The notes: generated by a model not told the origin, from the sequence alone. Numbered from the stretch's first letter, positions 35,571 to 45,333 are shown. The stretch: DNA of 64,000 bases from Lolliginicoccus suaedae (GCF_008312885.1 NZ_VSSO01000002.1:607846-671845); one strand, 5' to 3'. A program made the numbers and translations.

Positions 35571-37826
35571 ATGGCATCGGCCAGCACAGAAGCATCCGCT
35601 AGCGCCCTGCGTGCTATCGAGCATGGCGTCGGTATCCTCGACGAGCATCGCGCGCTCGCCGACTCCGTCCGCGCCTTCACCGAGCGCTATATCCGCACCG
35701 AGGACGTCCGCGCCGAGATCGACGCCACCGACGAGGAACGCACCCCGCCGTTCTGGTCCGAGCTCGCCGGCCAGGAGCTCCTCGGGCTCGCCATCCCCGA
35801 GGAGCACGGTGGCAGCGGCGAGGGGATCCTCACCCTCGCCGTGGCGCTCGAGGCGCTCGGGCGCCGCATCGCCCCCGGCCCCTTCGCGCCCACCGTGCTC
35901 GCGAGCGCCATGATCAGCGCCTCGGACTCCAAAGCACGCGTCGAGCTGCTGCCGGGCCTCGCTCGCGGGGAGAAGGTGGCCGCCGTTGCCCTGCGTGGCA
36001 CGTTCACCGCCACCCGCGATGCTGACGGCCTCGTCCTTGACGGTCACGCCGATGCGGTGCTCTCCGCCGAGCACGCCGACATCCTCGTGCTGCCCGTCAC
36101 GCTCGGCAACGATGAGACCCTCTGGCTCGCTGTCGACGCCGCCGAGGTCCACGCCACGGCCCAGGACAGCATCGACCTGCTGCGCGGCTCCGCCCGCGTC
36201 GAGGCACGCGGCGCGCGCATCAGCACCGGGCGCATCCTTGATGGTCTCGGGCACGAGCACGGCCAGGCACTCGCCACCACGATCCTCGGCGCCGAGGCGC
36301 TTGGCATCATGTCCTGGTGCGTCACCACGGCCGCGGAGTACGCCCGCGTCCGCGAGCAGTTCGGGCGGCCCATCGGGCAGTTCCAGGGCGTCAAGCACCT
36401 CTGCGCGCGCATGGGAGTTGCCCTGGAGAAGGCTCGCGCCGTCATCTGGGATTCCGCGAGCGCCCTCGACAACAACGACGACACCGCGGCCCTCGCTGCT
36501 TCCATCGCCGCGACGATCGTGCCCCGCGCCGCGGTCACCGTCGCGCAGGACTGCATCCAGGTGCACGGCGGCATCGGTTTCACCTGGGATCATGACGCGC
36601 ACATTTACTACCGGCGGGCGCTGGCCATCCGTGGCGCGCTCGATCACCACGACGCGCACGCCCGCCGCGTGGCCGATTCCGCGCTTGCCGGGACCACTCG
36701 GGGATCGACCATCGAGCTGCCGCCCGAGGCCGACTCGATCCGCTCGCGCATCCGGTCCGCCCTCGAGCCGATCGCGGGCATCACAGACGAGGACGAGCAA
36801 CTCATCGCCCTCGGTGACGGGGGATGGGTGCAGCCGCACCTGGCCGAGCCGTACGGCCGCGCCGCGGCCCCGCTCGAGCAGATCGTCATCGCCCAGGAGA
36901 TCGACGCCGCCGGGATCGCTATGCCCCAGCTGCTCATGGGCGGGTGGGCGATCCAGGCCATCGTCGCGCACGGCAGCGAGCAGCAGAAGCGCGACCTCGC
37001 CGTGCCCACCCTGCGCGGCGACCTGGTGTGGTGCCAGCTATTCTCCGAGCCCGGCGCGGGATCGGACCTCGCCTCGCTCAGCACCAAGGCCGTGCGCGCC
37101 GAAGGCGGATGGAGGGTGACTGGCCAGAAGATCTGGACGACCGTGGCGCAGTTCGCGGACTGGGCGATGCTCATTGCCCGCACCGATCCCGACCAGCCCA
37201 AGCACCAGGGCATCACCTACTTCGTGCTCGATATGTCCAGCCCCGGCATCACCGTCCGGCCGCTGCGCGAGATGACCGGTTCAGCGCTGTTCAACCAGGT
37301 GTTCCTTGATGATGTGTTCATCCCGGACGAGAACGTCGTCGGCCAGGTCAACGACGGTTGGCATGTCGCCCGCACCACCCTCGCCGGGGAGCGGGTGGCG
37401 CTGAGCCAGAAGATGGAGGCCTACGCCACCGATCGTGACCTGCTGCAATTCGCGCGCGGCCGCGACCTCTCGCCGACCTCGCTGGTGCGCCTCGGCGAGC
37501 TGCTCGCCGAGAGCCAGGCCGTGGACCTCATCGGCGCGCGCGTCGTGCTCAAGCAGCTCGCCGGCATCGACGTCAGCACTACCTCCTCGGTGGGGAAGCT
37601 GCTCGCCATGTCGCTCGGCCAGGCGATCTCCGAGTTCGTCGTGGAGGAGCTCGGCCCCGCGGGCACGGCAGCGGTGCCCGGCGAGCCCAGCGACAAAGCC
37701 ATGGAGCAGCTCCTCGCCGGTCGTGCCACCACCATTTATGGCGGCACCACCGAGGTGCAGCTCAACGTCATCGGCGAGCGCATGCTGGGCCTGCCCCGGG
37801 ACGCTGACCCCGTGGCCGCGCGGTGA
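35571..37826 (+). CDS. Fused two-domain acyl-CoA dehydrogenase (FadE34-like)
   Basis: 751 residues containing two complete acyl-CoA dehydrogenase units in tandem (about 15-365 and 385-745). The first has VREQFGRPIGQFQGVKHLCA and VHGGIGFTWDHDAH. The second has WCQLFSEPGAGSDLASL and IYGGTTEVQLNVIGERMLGL, containing the position of the catalytic base. Fusion of the two subunit types is the architecture of mycobacterial FadE34, which acts on sterol side-chain CoA esters. The start could also be the GTG at 35556 overlapping the SDR stop; the ATG has GAAAGG upstream. Its end overlaps the hydrolase start (GTGA). Confidence 0.88.
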   Translation: MASASTEASASALRAIEHGVGILDEHRALADSVRAFTERYIRTEDVRAEIDATDEERTPPFWSELAGQELLGLAIPEEHGGSGEGILTLAVALEALGRRIAPGPFAPTVLASAMISASDSKARVELLPGLARGEKVAAVALRGTFTATRDADGLVLDGHADAVLSAEHADILVLPVTLGNDETLWLAVDAAEVHATAQDSIDLLRGSARVEARGARISTGRILDGLGHEHGQALATTILGAEALGIMSWCVTTAAEYARVREQFGRPIGQFQGVKHLCARMGVALEKARAVIWDSASALDNNDDTAALAASIAATIVPRAAVTVAQDCIQVHGGIGFTWDHDAHIYYRRALAIRGALDHHDAHARRVADSALAGTTRGSTIELPPEADSIRSRIRSALEPIAGITDEDEQLIALGDGGWVQPHLAEPYGRAAAPLEQIVIAQEIDAAGIAMPQLLMGGWAIQAIVAHGSEQQKRDLAVPTLRGDLVWCQLFSEPGAGSDLASLSTKAVRAEGGWRVTGQKIWTTVAQFADWAMLIARTDPDQPKHQGITYFVLDMSSPGITVRPLREMTGSALFNQVFLDDVFIPDENVVGQVNDGWHVARTTLAGERVALSQKMEAYATDRDLLQFARGRDLSPTSLVRLGELLAESQAVDLIGARVVLKQLAGIDVSTTSSVGKLLAMSLGQAISEFVVEELGPAGTAAVPGEPSDKAMEQLLAGRATTIYGGTTEVQLNVIGERMLGLPRDADPVAAR

Positions 37827-38695
37827 CCGAGGGCATCACGCAGCCGGGCCGCGCCATCGTCCAGGGCGCAGGCAGGGATCTCGTCATCCTCGTGCACGGG
37901 TTCTCCGACAGTGCCGACGGGTGGCATCGCGTCCAGCCGATCCTCGCGCGCGGGCGCACCGTGGTGGCCATCGACCTGCCAGGCTTCGGGCAGTCCCACG
38001 AGGCATGGCCGCTGCCGCTGCTCGAGACCTACCGCGACCTGATCCTCGCGGTAGCACGCGAGCACGGCCGCGGCGGGACCACCACGATCGTTGGCAACTC
38101 CCTCGGTGGCGTCGCCGCAGCGCATGCCGCCGCTCACGCCCCGGACCTGATCGATAGGATCGTCCTCGCCGATGTGCCCGGGCTCGCGCCGACTCCGCCG
38201 CTGTGGGCGCGAGCCTCCTCGGACCGGGCCGAGGCAATCCTGCGCGCGCTCACGCGCAGGCTTCCCGCCCCGGCGGCCATCACTGTGTTCGAGCTCGTGT
38301 TCAGCGCCGCGGCCCGGCACCGCAAGCGCCTCGACATCGCAGCCCGCCGCGCCGTGCGGGAGAACTACCCCCACCCGAGCACGGTCGTCGCGCTGCTGCC
38401 CAAGGCCCGCGATGTGCTGCGCGCCATCGACGAGCTCGACCTGCCTGGCCTGATCGCGGACCTGTCGATGCCCGTGCACCTCGTCTGGGGCGAGCGTGAC
38501 TGGCTGACACCCCCGCGCACCGGCCGCCACCTGCTCGCCCACCCCCATGTGAGCAGTGCCGTCCTCCCTGGCTGCGGGCATTGCCCGCAGCATGACCGGC
38601 CGCGCGCCTTCGCCACGTACCTCGAGGCCGTGCTCGGCGCCCCCCGTGACGCGGTCGGCCAGGACACCACCGAGAGAAAAGAGATCGTTCCGTGA
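37823..38695 (+). CDS. Alpha/beta hydrolase
   Basis: 290 residues. Oxyanion region VHGFSDSADGWHRV (about 24-37), nucleophile Ser in VGNSLGGVAA (about 93), Asp in VWGERDWLTP and His in GCGHCPQHDRP. The family covers esterases, C-C hydrolases and thioesterases; position between dehydrogenase and ligase genes with 4-nt overlaps on both sides suggests it supplies or releases the substrate acid of this pathway. The start is GTG. Confidence 0.85.
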   Translation: MTEGITQPGRAIVQGAGRDLVILVHGFSDSADGWHRVQPILARGRTVVAIDLPGFGQSHEAWPLPLLETYRDLILAVAREHGRGGTTTIVGNSLGGVAAAHAAAHAPDLIDRIVLADVPGLAPTPPLWARASSDRAEAILRALTRRLPAPAAITVFELVFSAAARHRKRLDIAARRAVRENYPHPSTVVALLPKARDVLRAIDELDLPGLIADLSMPVHLVWGERDWLTPPRTGRHLLAHPHVSSAVLPGCGHCPQHDRPRAFATYLEAVLGAPRDAVGQDTTERKEIVP

Positions 38696-40380
38696 ACCTG
38701 CTTCGAAGCGTGCCCCGCATCACTGGGACCGTCCACGGCGCCCGCGCCATGATCGCCTCCGGCATCGTGCCGCTCTCGCGGCCCGGCCTGGGGCTCCGGT
38801 CCATCCGCGCTCTCCGCCGGGAGGGACCGTTCGTGGGGGCGATGCAGGTTCCGCTCGGGCGCGCGCCGCATACCGTGGCACTGATCGACGATGCCGGGCC
38901 GATGACGTACTGGGAGCTCGATCAGGGATCGACCGCGTTGGCGCGGGCGTGGGGGTCGTGCGGGCTCGGCAGTGGATCAGTGGTGGCGACGCTCTGCCGC
39001 GACCACCGGTACCTCGTGATCGCCATGCTGGCCGCAGGCAAGCTCGGGGCCCGGCTCGTGCTGCTCAACACCGGGTTCTCGGGGCCGCAGCTGCGCGCCA
39101 TCGCCGAGCGCGAGAAAGTCGACGCATTGGTGCATGACAGCGAGTTCGACGCGATCGTCGCGCATGCGCCCGCTTCGGTGACCACCTACCTGGGCTGGCA
39201 CGACCCGGATGCCCCAGCGCGCCGCTCTTGCCCCTCGATCAGCGACCTCATGCTCTACCCGCCCACGCTGCCGCTGCCCCGGCCCCGCTCGTCGCGCGGA
39301 TTCGTCCTCCTCACCAGCGGCACCACCGGCACCCCCAAGGGTGCGCCACGGGAACGGACATCGATCTTCTCGACCGGCCAGTTCCTCGACCGCATCCCGC
39401 TGCGCGCGGGCGGGACCACGATCATCGCTACTCCTGTGTTCCACGGCACGGGCCTGTCGCAGCTGCTGATCGCGCTCGCGCTCGGAAGCACCGTCGTGCT
39501 CGCGCGCAGGTTCGACCCCGCCACCACGCTCGCAGCGATCGAGGAGCACCGTGCCGACTCCGTGATCGTCGTGCCCACCATGCTCCACCGCATGCTCGAG
39601 GTGGATGCAGCCGCCGCGGAGCGCCGCGACACCTCGTCGCTCCGGGTGATCCTCACCGCTGGATCCGCGCTCGCCCCCGAGCTGCAGCGCCGCGCCGCCG
39701 AACGGTTCGGCGATGTGATGCACAACCTCTACGGCTCCACCGAGGTCGCGGTGGCCTCGGTAGCGACGCCCGACGAGCTGCGACGGGCGCCGGGCACCGT
39801 CGGCAGGCCACCCGCGGGATGCCAGGTGATTCTCGTTGACCGCGACGGCAACGAGGTGACCGTGGCCCATAGCCGCGGGCGGGTATTCGTGGGGAGCGGG
39901 CTCTCCTTCGAGGGCTACACCGATGGCAAGTCCCGCGAGACCTACCGGGGCCTGCTCGATACCGGGGACATCGGTCACTGGGACTGGTCGGGCCTGCTCT
40001 ATATCGATGGCCGCGCCGACGACATGATCGTCTCGGGCGGCGAGAACATCCACCCCATCGCGGTGGAGAACAGCCTCCTCGAGCATCCGGGCGTGAGCGA
40101 TGCCGCGGTGATCGGAGTGCCGGACGAGGACTTCGGGCAGCGACTGCGGGCGTACGTCGTGCCCGCCGCCGAGGGCGGGGGAGCACCCGAGGATCTCGCG
40201 GATTCCGTTCGCGATCACGTTCGCTCCCAGCTTGGCCGGCTAGCCGTGCCGCGTGATGTGGTGATTGTCGAGGAACTTCCGCGCAATGCCACCGGCAAGC
40301 TGCTCCGGAGCGTGCTCCAGGATAGTGTGCTGCAGGATACAGAGACGGTCATCACAATAGATGAGAACGTGCGGCGCTGA
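38692..40380 (+). CDS. Acyl-CoA synthetase (FadD12/AMP-binding family)
   Basis: 562 residues of ANL superfamily. ATP-binding loop LLTSGTTGTPKGAPRE (about 205-220), NLYGSTEVAVASV (A5, about 344), DTGDIGHWD (A7), YIDGRADDMIVSGGENI (A8) and the catalytic Lys in LPRNATGKLLR (A10). It would activate a carboxylic acid to its CoA thioester and so feed the operon's beta-oxidation. GTG start overlapping the hydrolase stop. Last gene of the operon; a 300-bp gene-free region follows. Confidence 0.9.
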   Translation: MNLLRSVPRITGTVHGARAMIASGIVPLSRPGLGLRSIRALRREGPFVGAMQVPLGRAPHTVALIDDAGPMTYWELDQGSTALARAWGSCGLGSGSVVATLCRDHRYLVIAMLAAGKLGARLVLLNTGFSGPQLRAIAEREKVDALVHDSEFDAIVAHAPASVTTYLGWHDPDAPARRSCPSISDLMLYPPTLPLPRPRSSRGFVLLTSGTTGTPKGAPRERTSIFSTGQFLDRIPLRAGGTTIIATPVFHGTGLSQLLIALALGSTVVLARRFDPATTLAAIEEHRADSVIVVPTMLHRMLEVDAAAAERRDTSSLRVILTAGSALAPELQRRAAERFGDVMHNLYGSTEVAVASVATPDELRRAPGTVGRPPAGCQVILVDRDGNEVTVAHSRGRVFVGSGLSFEGYTDGKSRETYRGLLDTGDIGHWDWSGLLYIDGRADDMIVSGGENIHPIAVENSLLEHPGVSDAAVIGVPDEDFGQRLRAYVVPAAEGGGAPEDLADSVRDHVRSQLGRLAVPRDVVIVEELPRNATGKLLRSVLQDSVLQDTETVITIDENVRR

Positions 40381-40680
40381 TACATTCAAGGGTTGCGGGA
40401 TGGTGGTGATCCCGGGGCGCTATTCGTACACGGAAGCACTCGGGCTGGGCCTTTTGAGCAGTGCTTTCTTCTTTGGCGGGGGAGTGGGAAGCGCCTGGCG
40501 GCATGGCTGTTTCGCTGGTTCGCGGACTGATTGCCGGGCCTACTTGATGTTAAGCAAGGAATAATGCGCGGTCCCGGAATGCCGCAATTGTTGCCTTTTC
40601 TGTTACGCGGGCAATAACTGCCGGGCCTCGCCCGAAAATGGTGCTCCGCGCTATTCCTTGAATCCCTTTACGATCAGCGC
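40381..40680. other. Gene-free, lower-GC promoter region
   Basis: 300 bp, visibly more AT-rich than its neighbours, without a supported gene. At its end TACGAT (40669-40674) lies six bases before the ATG at 40681, a leaderless-type promoter for the next gene. Confidence 0.55.
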
Positions 40681-42027
40681 ATGGCCATACGACTCGCACC
40701 GCTCGACTGCGCCGCCTACCGGGTGGAAGCCGCCACCGGTCGTCGCGTGGCCAGCCAGGCCGTGTGGAAATACGATCGCCCCGTCGATCACGACGCCCTC
40801 GCGCGCTTCCACCGCCGGCTCGGGCAGGGCCCGCTCGCGCGCCGCATCGCTCCAGCCAGCATCCCCGCCGCCGGTGACCGCTGGATCAAGGAACCGGCCA
40901 ACCCACCCATCGAGCATGCGCCCGCGCCGCTGCCCGATCACACCATCGAGGACTGGATACGCGACCGCAGCCACGACCCCGTCAGTGGCACCGGTCCCAC
41001 CTGGCGCATGGCCGTCGCCGACCTCGAGTCCGGTGGCGCCATAGTCTCCGTCCTCGCCTCGCACAGCATCGTCGACGGGCAGGCATTCACCTACGCGCTC
41101 CTCGCCGCCGCCTCGGATGCCGCGCTCGAGGTCCCTGCCGGAGAAGCAGCACCACGCGCTGCCTCCGTCCTCGCCGATGCGCGATCCGTCCTCGCCGCCG
41201 CGCCCGCGACCTTGCGGACCCTCGCCTCGCTGCCCAGCGCGCTCGCTGCCAGCAAGCCAGCGCACCGCCCAAGACCACGCACCACCGAGGTCGCCGCCGA
41301 GGCCGCCGACGTCATCGCGCGGCTCACCACCGCGAGCGGCGAGTTCCGCTTCCCCGGCGTATCGCTGCCCGTGGCCAGCCACGACTGGACCACCCGTGCC
41401 ACCGAGCTCGGCGGCACCCCCAACTCGCTTTTCATGGCCATCGCCGCGGACATCGCTGCTCGCCTCGGCCGTATCGCCGACGACGGATCGGTGCAGCTCG
41501 CCATCCCGGTCAGCGAGAGGAAGCCTGGCGATGATCGCGCCAATGCCATCACTGGAGTGACCATCTCGCTCGACCCCCTCGCCGCCCGCGAGGGGCTCGG
41601 TCCAGTCCGGACGCTCACCAAGAACAAGCTGAGCGAGGCCAAGGGCAAGCCGCACCCGCTCGAGCCGCTCATCCCGATCATCACCGCGCTGCCCCGGCCC
41701 GCCGTCCGCGCGCTCGCCGGAACGATCCTCAACGGCGACTACCTCAGCGTCGGTTGCTCCAATGTTGGCGTCGCTCCCGAGCAGCTCCTGTCCATCGACG
41801 GCACCCCCGCCACCCACATGATGATGACCTTTGTGCTCCAGGGATACCGGCCCGAGCAGATCCTCGGCACCGGCGGCCGCCTCAATATCGGCATGCTCGA
41901 GGCCGCCGGAGTGATACGCCTGCGCGTCTACGGATTCGACCCGCGCGTACCCCTCGACGACGAGGGCCTGCGCGAGCTCGGCGCTGATGCCGTGCGCTCC
42001 TGGGGGCTCGCCGTCCAGCCCTGGTAG
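40681..42027 (+). CDS. Condensation/wax-ester-synthase-like acyltransferase-fold protein
   Basis: 448 residues. Overall layout and the block LASHSIVDGQAF (about 125-136) resemble condensation/WS-DGAT-fold enzymes: H128 and D132-G133 fit the xHxxxDG active-site motif with Ser in place of the first His. Other landmarks are LAIPVSERKPGDDRAN (about 277) and SVGCSNVGVAP (about 356), like the NxGxxP region of that fold. It is distinct in sequence from the three PapA-like genes at 26.5-31.2 kb. Probably leaderless. Adjacent to a DrrAB-type exporter, so acylation of an exported lipid is a reasonable inference. Confidence 0.7.
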   Translation: MAIRLAPLDCAAYRVEAATGRRVASQAVWKYDRPVDHDALARFHRRLGQGPLARRIAPASIPAAGDRWIKEPANPPIEHAPAPLPDHTIEDWIRDRSHDPVSGTGPTWRMAVADLESGGAIVSVLASHSIVDGQAFTYALLAAASDAALEVPAGEAAPRAASVLADARSVLAAAPATLRTLASLPSALAASKPAHRPRPRTTEVAAEAADVIARLTTASGEFRFPGVSLPVASHDWTTRATELGGTPNSLFMAIAADIAARLGRIADDGSVQLAIPVSERKPGDDRANAITGVTISLDPLAAREGLGPVRTLTKNKLSEAKGKPHPLEPLIPIITALPRPAVRALAGTILNGDYLSVGCSNVGVAPEQLLSIDGTPATHMMMTFVLQGYRPEQILGTGGRLNIGMLEAAGVIRLRVYGFDPRVPLDDEGLRELGADAVRSWGLAVQPW

Positions 42028-42075
42028 GTCCTGACCAGCTCACCCGTTCCCCGGCACCGACGAGAGGCAAACCGC

Positions 42076-43032
42076 ATGAACGAACCAACCCTCGCCATCG
42101 ACGCGCGGGGCCTCGCCAAGCACTACGGGACCTTCGCTGCCGTCACCTCCGTCGACCTCGCAGTCCCCACCGGCACCGTCCACGCCGTGCTCGGGCCCAA
42201 CGGCGCCGGCAAGACCACCACCGTGCGCATGCTCGCCACCCTCACCCGGCCGACCGGCGGCACCGCCCGCATCCTCGGCCACGACATCGTCCGCGACGCC
42301 ACCGCCGTGCGCTCCCTCATCGGGCTCACCGGCCAGTACGCCAGCGTCGACAATGACCTCAGCGCCCGCGAGAACCTCACCATCTTCGCCCGGCTCCTCG
42401 GCTACAACCGAGCCCGCGCCCGCGCCCGCACCGACGAGCTCCTCGAGGAGTTCAGCCTCACCGGATCCGCCACCAAGCCACTGAAGAGCTTCTCCGGCGG
42501 GATGCGCCGCCGCCTCGACCTCGCCGCCAGCCTCATCGCCGAGCCACCGCTGATCTTCCTCGACGAGCCCACCACCGGCCTCGACCCCCGCACCCGTGTC
42601 GACATGTGGAACACCGTGCGCTCGCTCGTGGCGCGCGGCTCCACGATCCTGCTCACCACCCAGTACCTCGAGGAGGCCGACGAGCTCGCTGATCGCATCA
42701 CCGTCATCGACCACGGCACCGTCGTCGCCGAGGGCAGCCCCGACGAGCTCAAGGACAGCATCGGCCACAGCGTGCTGCGCATCACCGTCACCGACCCGCA
42801 CGACACCCTCCGCGCTGCCCGCATCGTCGCTGGCCTCACCGGCACCGAGGCCTCCGCCGCCACGCCTGGAACCCTCACTGCCGCGCTCGCTAGCACCAGC
42901 GAGGTGCCCGAGGTGCTCCTCGCGCTGCGCGCCGCCAGCATCGGCATCCGCGACCTCGCCATCGAGCGCCCCGACCTCAACGCTGTCTTCTTCGCACTCA
43001 CCGGCCACCCGCACCAGAAGGACGCCGCATGA
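42076..43032 (+). CDS. ABC transporter ATPase, DrrA/daunorubicin-resistance type
   Basis: 318 residues: Walker [14 protein letters not shown] (about 38-50), Q-loop [13 protein letters not shown], signature [15 protein letters not shown] (about 139-153), Walker [15 protein letters not shown] and H-loop (Gln in TTQYLEEAD replaces the usual His, as is common in the DrrA group). C-terminal DrrA-type extension. With the permease downstream (4-nt overlap) it forms an export complex; in mycobacteria DrrABC exports PDIM-type lipids. Confidence 0.92.
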   Translation: MNEPTLAIDARGLAKHYGTFAAVTSVDLAVPTGTVHAVLGPNGAGKTTTVRMLATLTRPTGGTARILGHDIVRDATAVRSLIGLTGQYASVDNDLSARENLTIFARLLGYNRARARARTDELLEEFSLTGSATKPLKSFSGGMRRRLDLAASLIAEPPLIFLDEPTTGLDPRTRVDMWNTVRSLVARGSTILLTTQYLEEADELADRITVIDHGTVVAEGSPDELKDSIGHSVLRITVTDPHDTLRAARIVAGLTGTEASAATPGTLTAALASTSEVPEVLLALRAASIGIRDLAIERPDLNAVFFALTGHPHQKDAA

Positions 43033-43838
43033 CCATCACCCGCGCGCCCGCCCGCCCCGCCGAGCCCATCACCCGCGTGACGCTGCCGGCCACGTTCCAC
43101 CAGACCCGCATGATGGCCTACCGCGGACTGCTCAAGCTGCGCCGCAGCCCCCAGCAGCTCTACGACGTCATCATCCTGCCCATCGTGGGCACCGTGCTGT
43201 TCGCCACCATCTTCGGCGGCGTCGTCACCGGCAGTGTCGACACCTACCTGCCGTTCCTCATCCCTGGCGTGCTCGTGCAGATCATTGTCACCGTCAGCGT
43301 CGTCACCGGCGTGCAGCTCTCCGACGACATCAGCAAGGGCATCTTCGACCGCTTCAACGCGCTGCCCGTCGCCCGCATCGCCCCGCTCGCCGGAGCTCTC
43401 GCCGCCTCCACCATCCGCTACGCCATCGCCGCGATCATGACCATCCTCGTTGGCTACCTCATGGGCTACCGAGCCGAGAGCATTCCCGGGCTGCTCCTCA
43501 GCGCCATCCTGGTCGTTCTCGCTGGGTTCGTCGTCAGCTGGATCTTCGCGCTCCTCGGTGTGCTCCTCACCGAGCCCTCCGCGGTCCAGGGCCTCTCCAT
43601 GCTCGTGCTGACCCCGCTGATGTTCGCCTCCAACGCGCTCGTGCCCATCGAGACCATGCCCGGCTGGATGCAGGCCGTCGCCCGCTTCAACCCCATATCC
43701 CACCTGGTCTCGGCCCTGCGCGAGCTCACCATGACGGGCAGCCCCGGCAGCGACACCGCCTGGGCGATCCTCGGCCTCGCCCTCATCCTCGCGGTGTTCG
43801 TGCCTCTCACCGTGGGCGCCTACATGCGCCGGTCCTAG
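43029..43838 (+). CDS. ABC-2 type permease, DrrB-like
   Basis: 269 residues with six predicted membrane helices. The conserved ABC-2 block near the C-terminus reads [18 protein letters not shown] (about 198-215) followed by [14 protein letters not shown]. Coupled to the ATPase gene by ATGA. No separate DrrC gene is present, so the transporter is probably a homodimeric permease with an ATPase dimer. Cargo is likely a hydrophobic or lipid product of the neighbouring genes, but that is an inference from position. Confidence 0.9.
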   Translation: MTITRAPARPAEPITRVTLPATFHQTRMMAYRGLLKLRRSPQQLYDVIILPIVGTVLFATIFGGVVTGSVDTYLPFLIPGVLVQIIVTVSVVTGVQLSDDISKGIFDRFNALPVARIAPLAGALAASTIRYAIAAIMTILVGYLMGYRAESIPGLLLSAILVVLAGFVVSWIFALLGVLLTEPSAVQGLSMLVLTPLMFASNALVPIETMPGWMQAVARFNPISHLVSALRELTMTGSPGSDTAWAILGLALILAVFVPLTVGAYMRRS

Positions 43839-43868
43839 GCAGCCTGGCCGATGGGTCGTGGGCCCGCT

Positions 43869-43899
43869 TTGACGAGCAGGCACGAAAACCTGGAACAAT
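43869..43899 (+). promoter_or_regulatory. Candidate folD promoter
   Basis: TTGACG (43869-43874), 19-bp spacer and AACAAT (43894-43899), then seven bases to the GTG at 43907. The -10 departs from TANNNT, so this is tentative; the geometry again fits a leaderless transcript. Confidence 0.4.
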
Positions 43900-43906
43900 A
43901 GCGGGC

Positions 43907-44758
43907 GTGACGGCGACAAGACTTGATGGCAAGGCCACCCGCGACGAACTCTTCCACGATCTCGCAGCACGCGTCGAGGTGCTCAAGTCCCGCGGCATCC
44001 AGCCCGGGCTAGGCACGATCCTCGTCGGCGACGACCCCGGCTCGGCAGCATACGTGCGCGGCAAGCACGCCGACTGCGCGCGCGTCGGCATCGCTTCCAT
44101 CCGGCGCGACCTGCCCGCCGACATCACCCAGGAGAAGCTGCTCGCCACCATCGACGAGCTCAACGCCGACCCGGCCTGCACCGGCTACATCGTGCAGCTG
44201 CCCCTGCCCAAGCATCTCGACGAGAACGCCGCCCTCGAGCGGGTGGACCCCGACAAGGACGCCGACGGGCTGCACCCCATCAACCTTGGCCGGCTCGTCC
44301 TCGGCAAGGAAGCACCCCTGCCGTGCACCCCGCGCGGCATCGTGCACCTGCTGCGCCGCTACGACGTTCCCATCGCCGGTGCCCACGTCGTCGTTGTCGG
44401 CCGTGGCATCACCGTGGGCCGACCGATCGGGCTGCTCCTCACCCGGCGCAGCGAGAACGCCACCGTCACCCTCTGCCACACCGGCACTCGCGACCTCGCT
44501 GCCCACGTCCGCCAGGCCGATATCATCGTCGCCGCAGCCGGAGTGCCTGGCATCATCACCGCCGACATGGTCAAGCCCGGTGCCGCAGTCCTCGACGTCG
44601 GCGTGAGCCGTGTCGACGGCAAGCTCGCCGGTGATGTTGCCCCCGAGGTGTGGGAGACCGCCGACTACGTATCGCCCAACCCCGGCGGGGTGGGACCCCT
44701 CACCCGGGCTTTCCTCATCGCCAACGTCGTCGAGCGCGCCGAGCGGCAGCAAGGCTGA
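43907..44758 (+). CDS. folD: Bifunctional methylenetetrahydrofolate dehydrogenase/cyclohydrolase
   Basis: 283 residues. The substrate motif with catalytic Lys is [16 protein letters not shown] (about 44-59), followed by [10 protein letters not shown]. The NADP-binding fold starts [15 protein letters not shown] (about 160), and the C-terminus has [13 protein letters not shown]. It interconverts 5,10-methylene- and 10-formyl-tetrahydrofolate for purine and methionine metabolism. The frame is open far upstream through the ABC genes; the GTG at 43907 gives the family N-terminus ([15 protein letters not shown]). A DUF3017 gene follows, as is usual in actinobacteria. Confidence 0.96.
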   Translation: MTATRLDGKATRDELFHDLAARVEVLKSRGIQPGLGTILVGDDPGSAAYVRGKHADCARVGIASIRRDLPADITQEKLLATIDELNADPACTGYIVQLPLPKHLDENAALERVDPDKDADGLHPINLGRLVLGKEAPLPCTPRGIVHLLRRYDVPIAGAHVVVVGRGITVGRPIGLLLTRRSENATVTLCHTGTRDLAAHVRQADIIVAAAGVPGIITADMVKPGAAVLDVGVSRVDGKLAGDVAPEVWETADYVSPNPGGVGPLTRAFLIANVVERAERQQG

Positions 44759-44823
44759 TCGAGCCACCGGCACGGTTGGCCGGCGCGCGGCGATAGATCC
44801 CTCGCGCCCGGCGCCCACGCCGC

Positions 44824-44925
44824 TAGGTTGAGCAGTGCACGAGGTCGGCCGGTGCAATACCCGGCCGCTGGACAGCGTCACTATGCAGCACCACCGCAGG
44901 TGACCGGCAGACAAAGGGGGCACGA
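44824..44925 (+). promoter_or_regulatory. Promoter and structured 5' leader of the DUF3017 gene
   Basis: TAGGTT (44824-44829) resembles a -10, giving a leader of about 90 nt. It contains CGGCCGG (44846-44852) / CCGGCCG (44861-44867) around the loop TGCAATAC, then GCTGGACAGCGTCACTATGC and CGCAGGTGACCGGCAG. These three blocks loosely echo, in order, the GGTGnAATnC, GCnGnCCCGCnACTGT and CAGGAGACCTGCC boxes of cobalamin riboswitches, but are degenerate and much shortened. Confidence 0.35.
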
Positions 44926-45234
44926 GTGGCACCGCGCATCCATCCAGCGCGGCGGGAGCAGATCCGCGCCGCGATGTCGCATGTGCCGCTCGCCATCATC
45001 AGCGTGTTCCTGCTGCTCGCGCTCGTGCTCGTGCTGCAGGACCGCTGGCGGCGCGGGGCATTCGTCCTCGGTGTCACCGCGCTGCTCGCCGCCTGGTTCA
45101 GGCTCATCCTGCCGGAGATCCAGGCCGGGCTGATCGCAGTGCGCAGCAAGCCCTTCGACGTATCCGTGCTCGTATCCATGGGCGTCATCATCGTGTGGCT
45201 CACCCTGTCGATCGATCCGCTCGGCACCGACTAG
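44926..45234 (+). CDS. DUF3017-family membrane protein
   Basis: 102 residues with three hydrophobic helices (about 20-39, 44-62 and 79-95) and RRGAFVLGVTALLAAWFR between the first two, as in the DUF3017 family, which accompanies folD in actinobacteria. The GTG at 44926 follows AAAGGGGG. Function unknown. Confidence 0.85.
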   Translation: MAPRIHPARREQIRAAMSHVPLAIISVFLLLALVLVLQDRWRRGAFVLGVTALLAAWFRLILPEIQAGLIAVRSKPFDVSVLVSMGVIIVWLTLSIDPLGTD

Positions 45235-45333
45235 CTGGTAGCGGCGGCGCTCGGGCTTGGGCCGCTGGTCTTGGGCCAGCTTGGGGCCGCCTGGGTGCGC
45301 TTTGGGCCGCCCGGGGTCGCCGCCTGGGCGCGC

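Noticed and set aside
40361-40564. 67-codon frame in the lower-GC region after the acyl-CoA synthetase
   Set aside because: Overlaps the end of the synthetase gene, has no ribosome site and no coding character.
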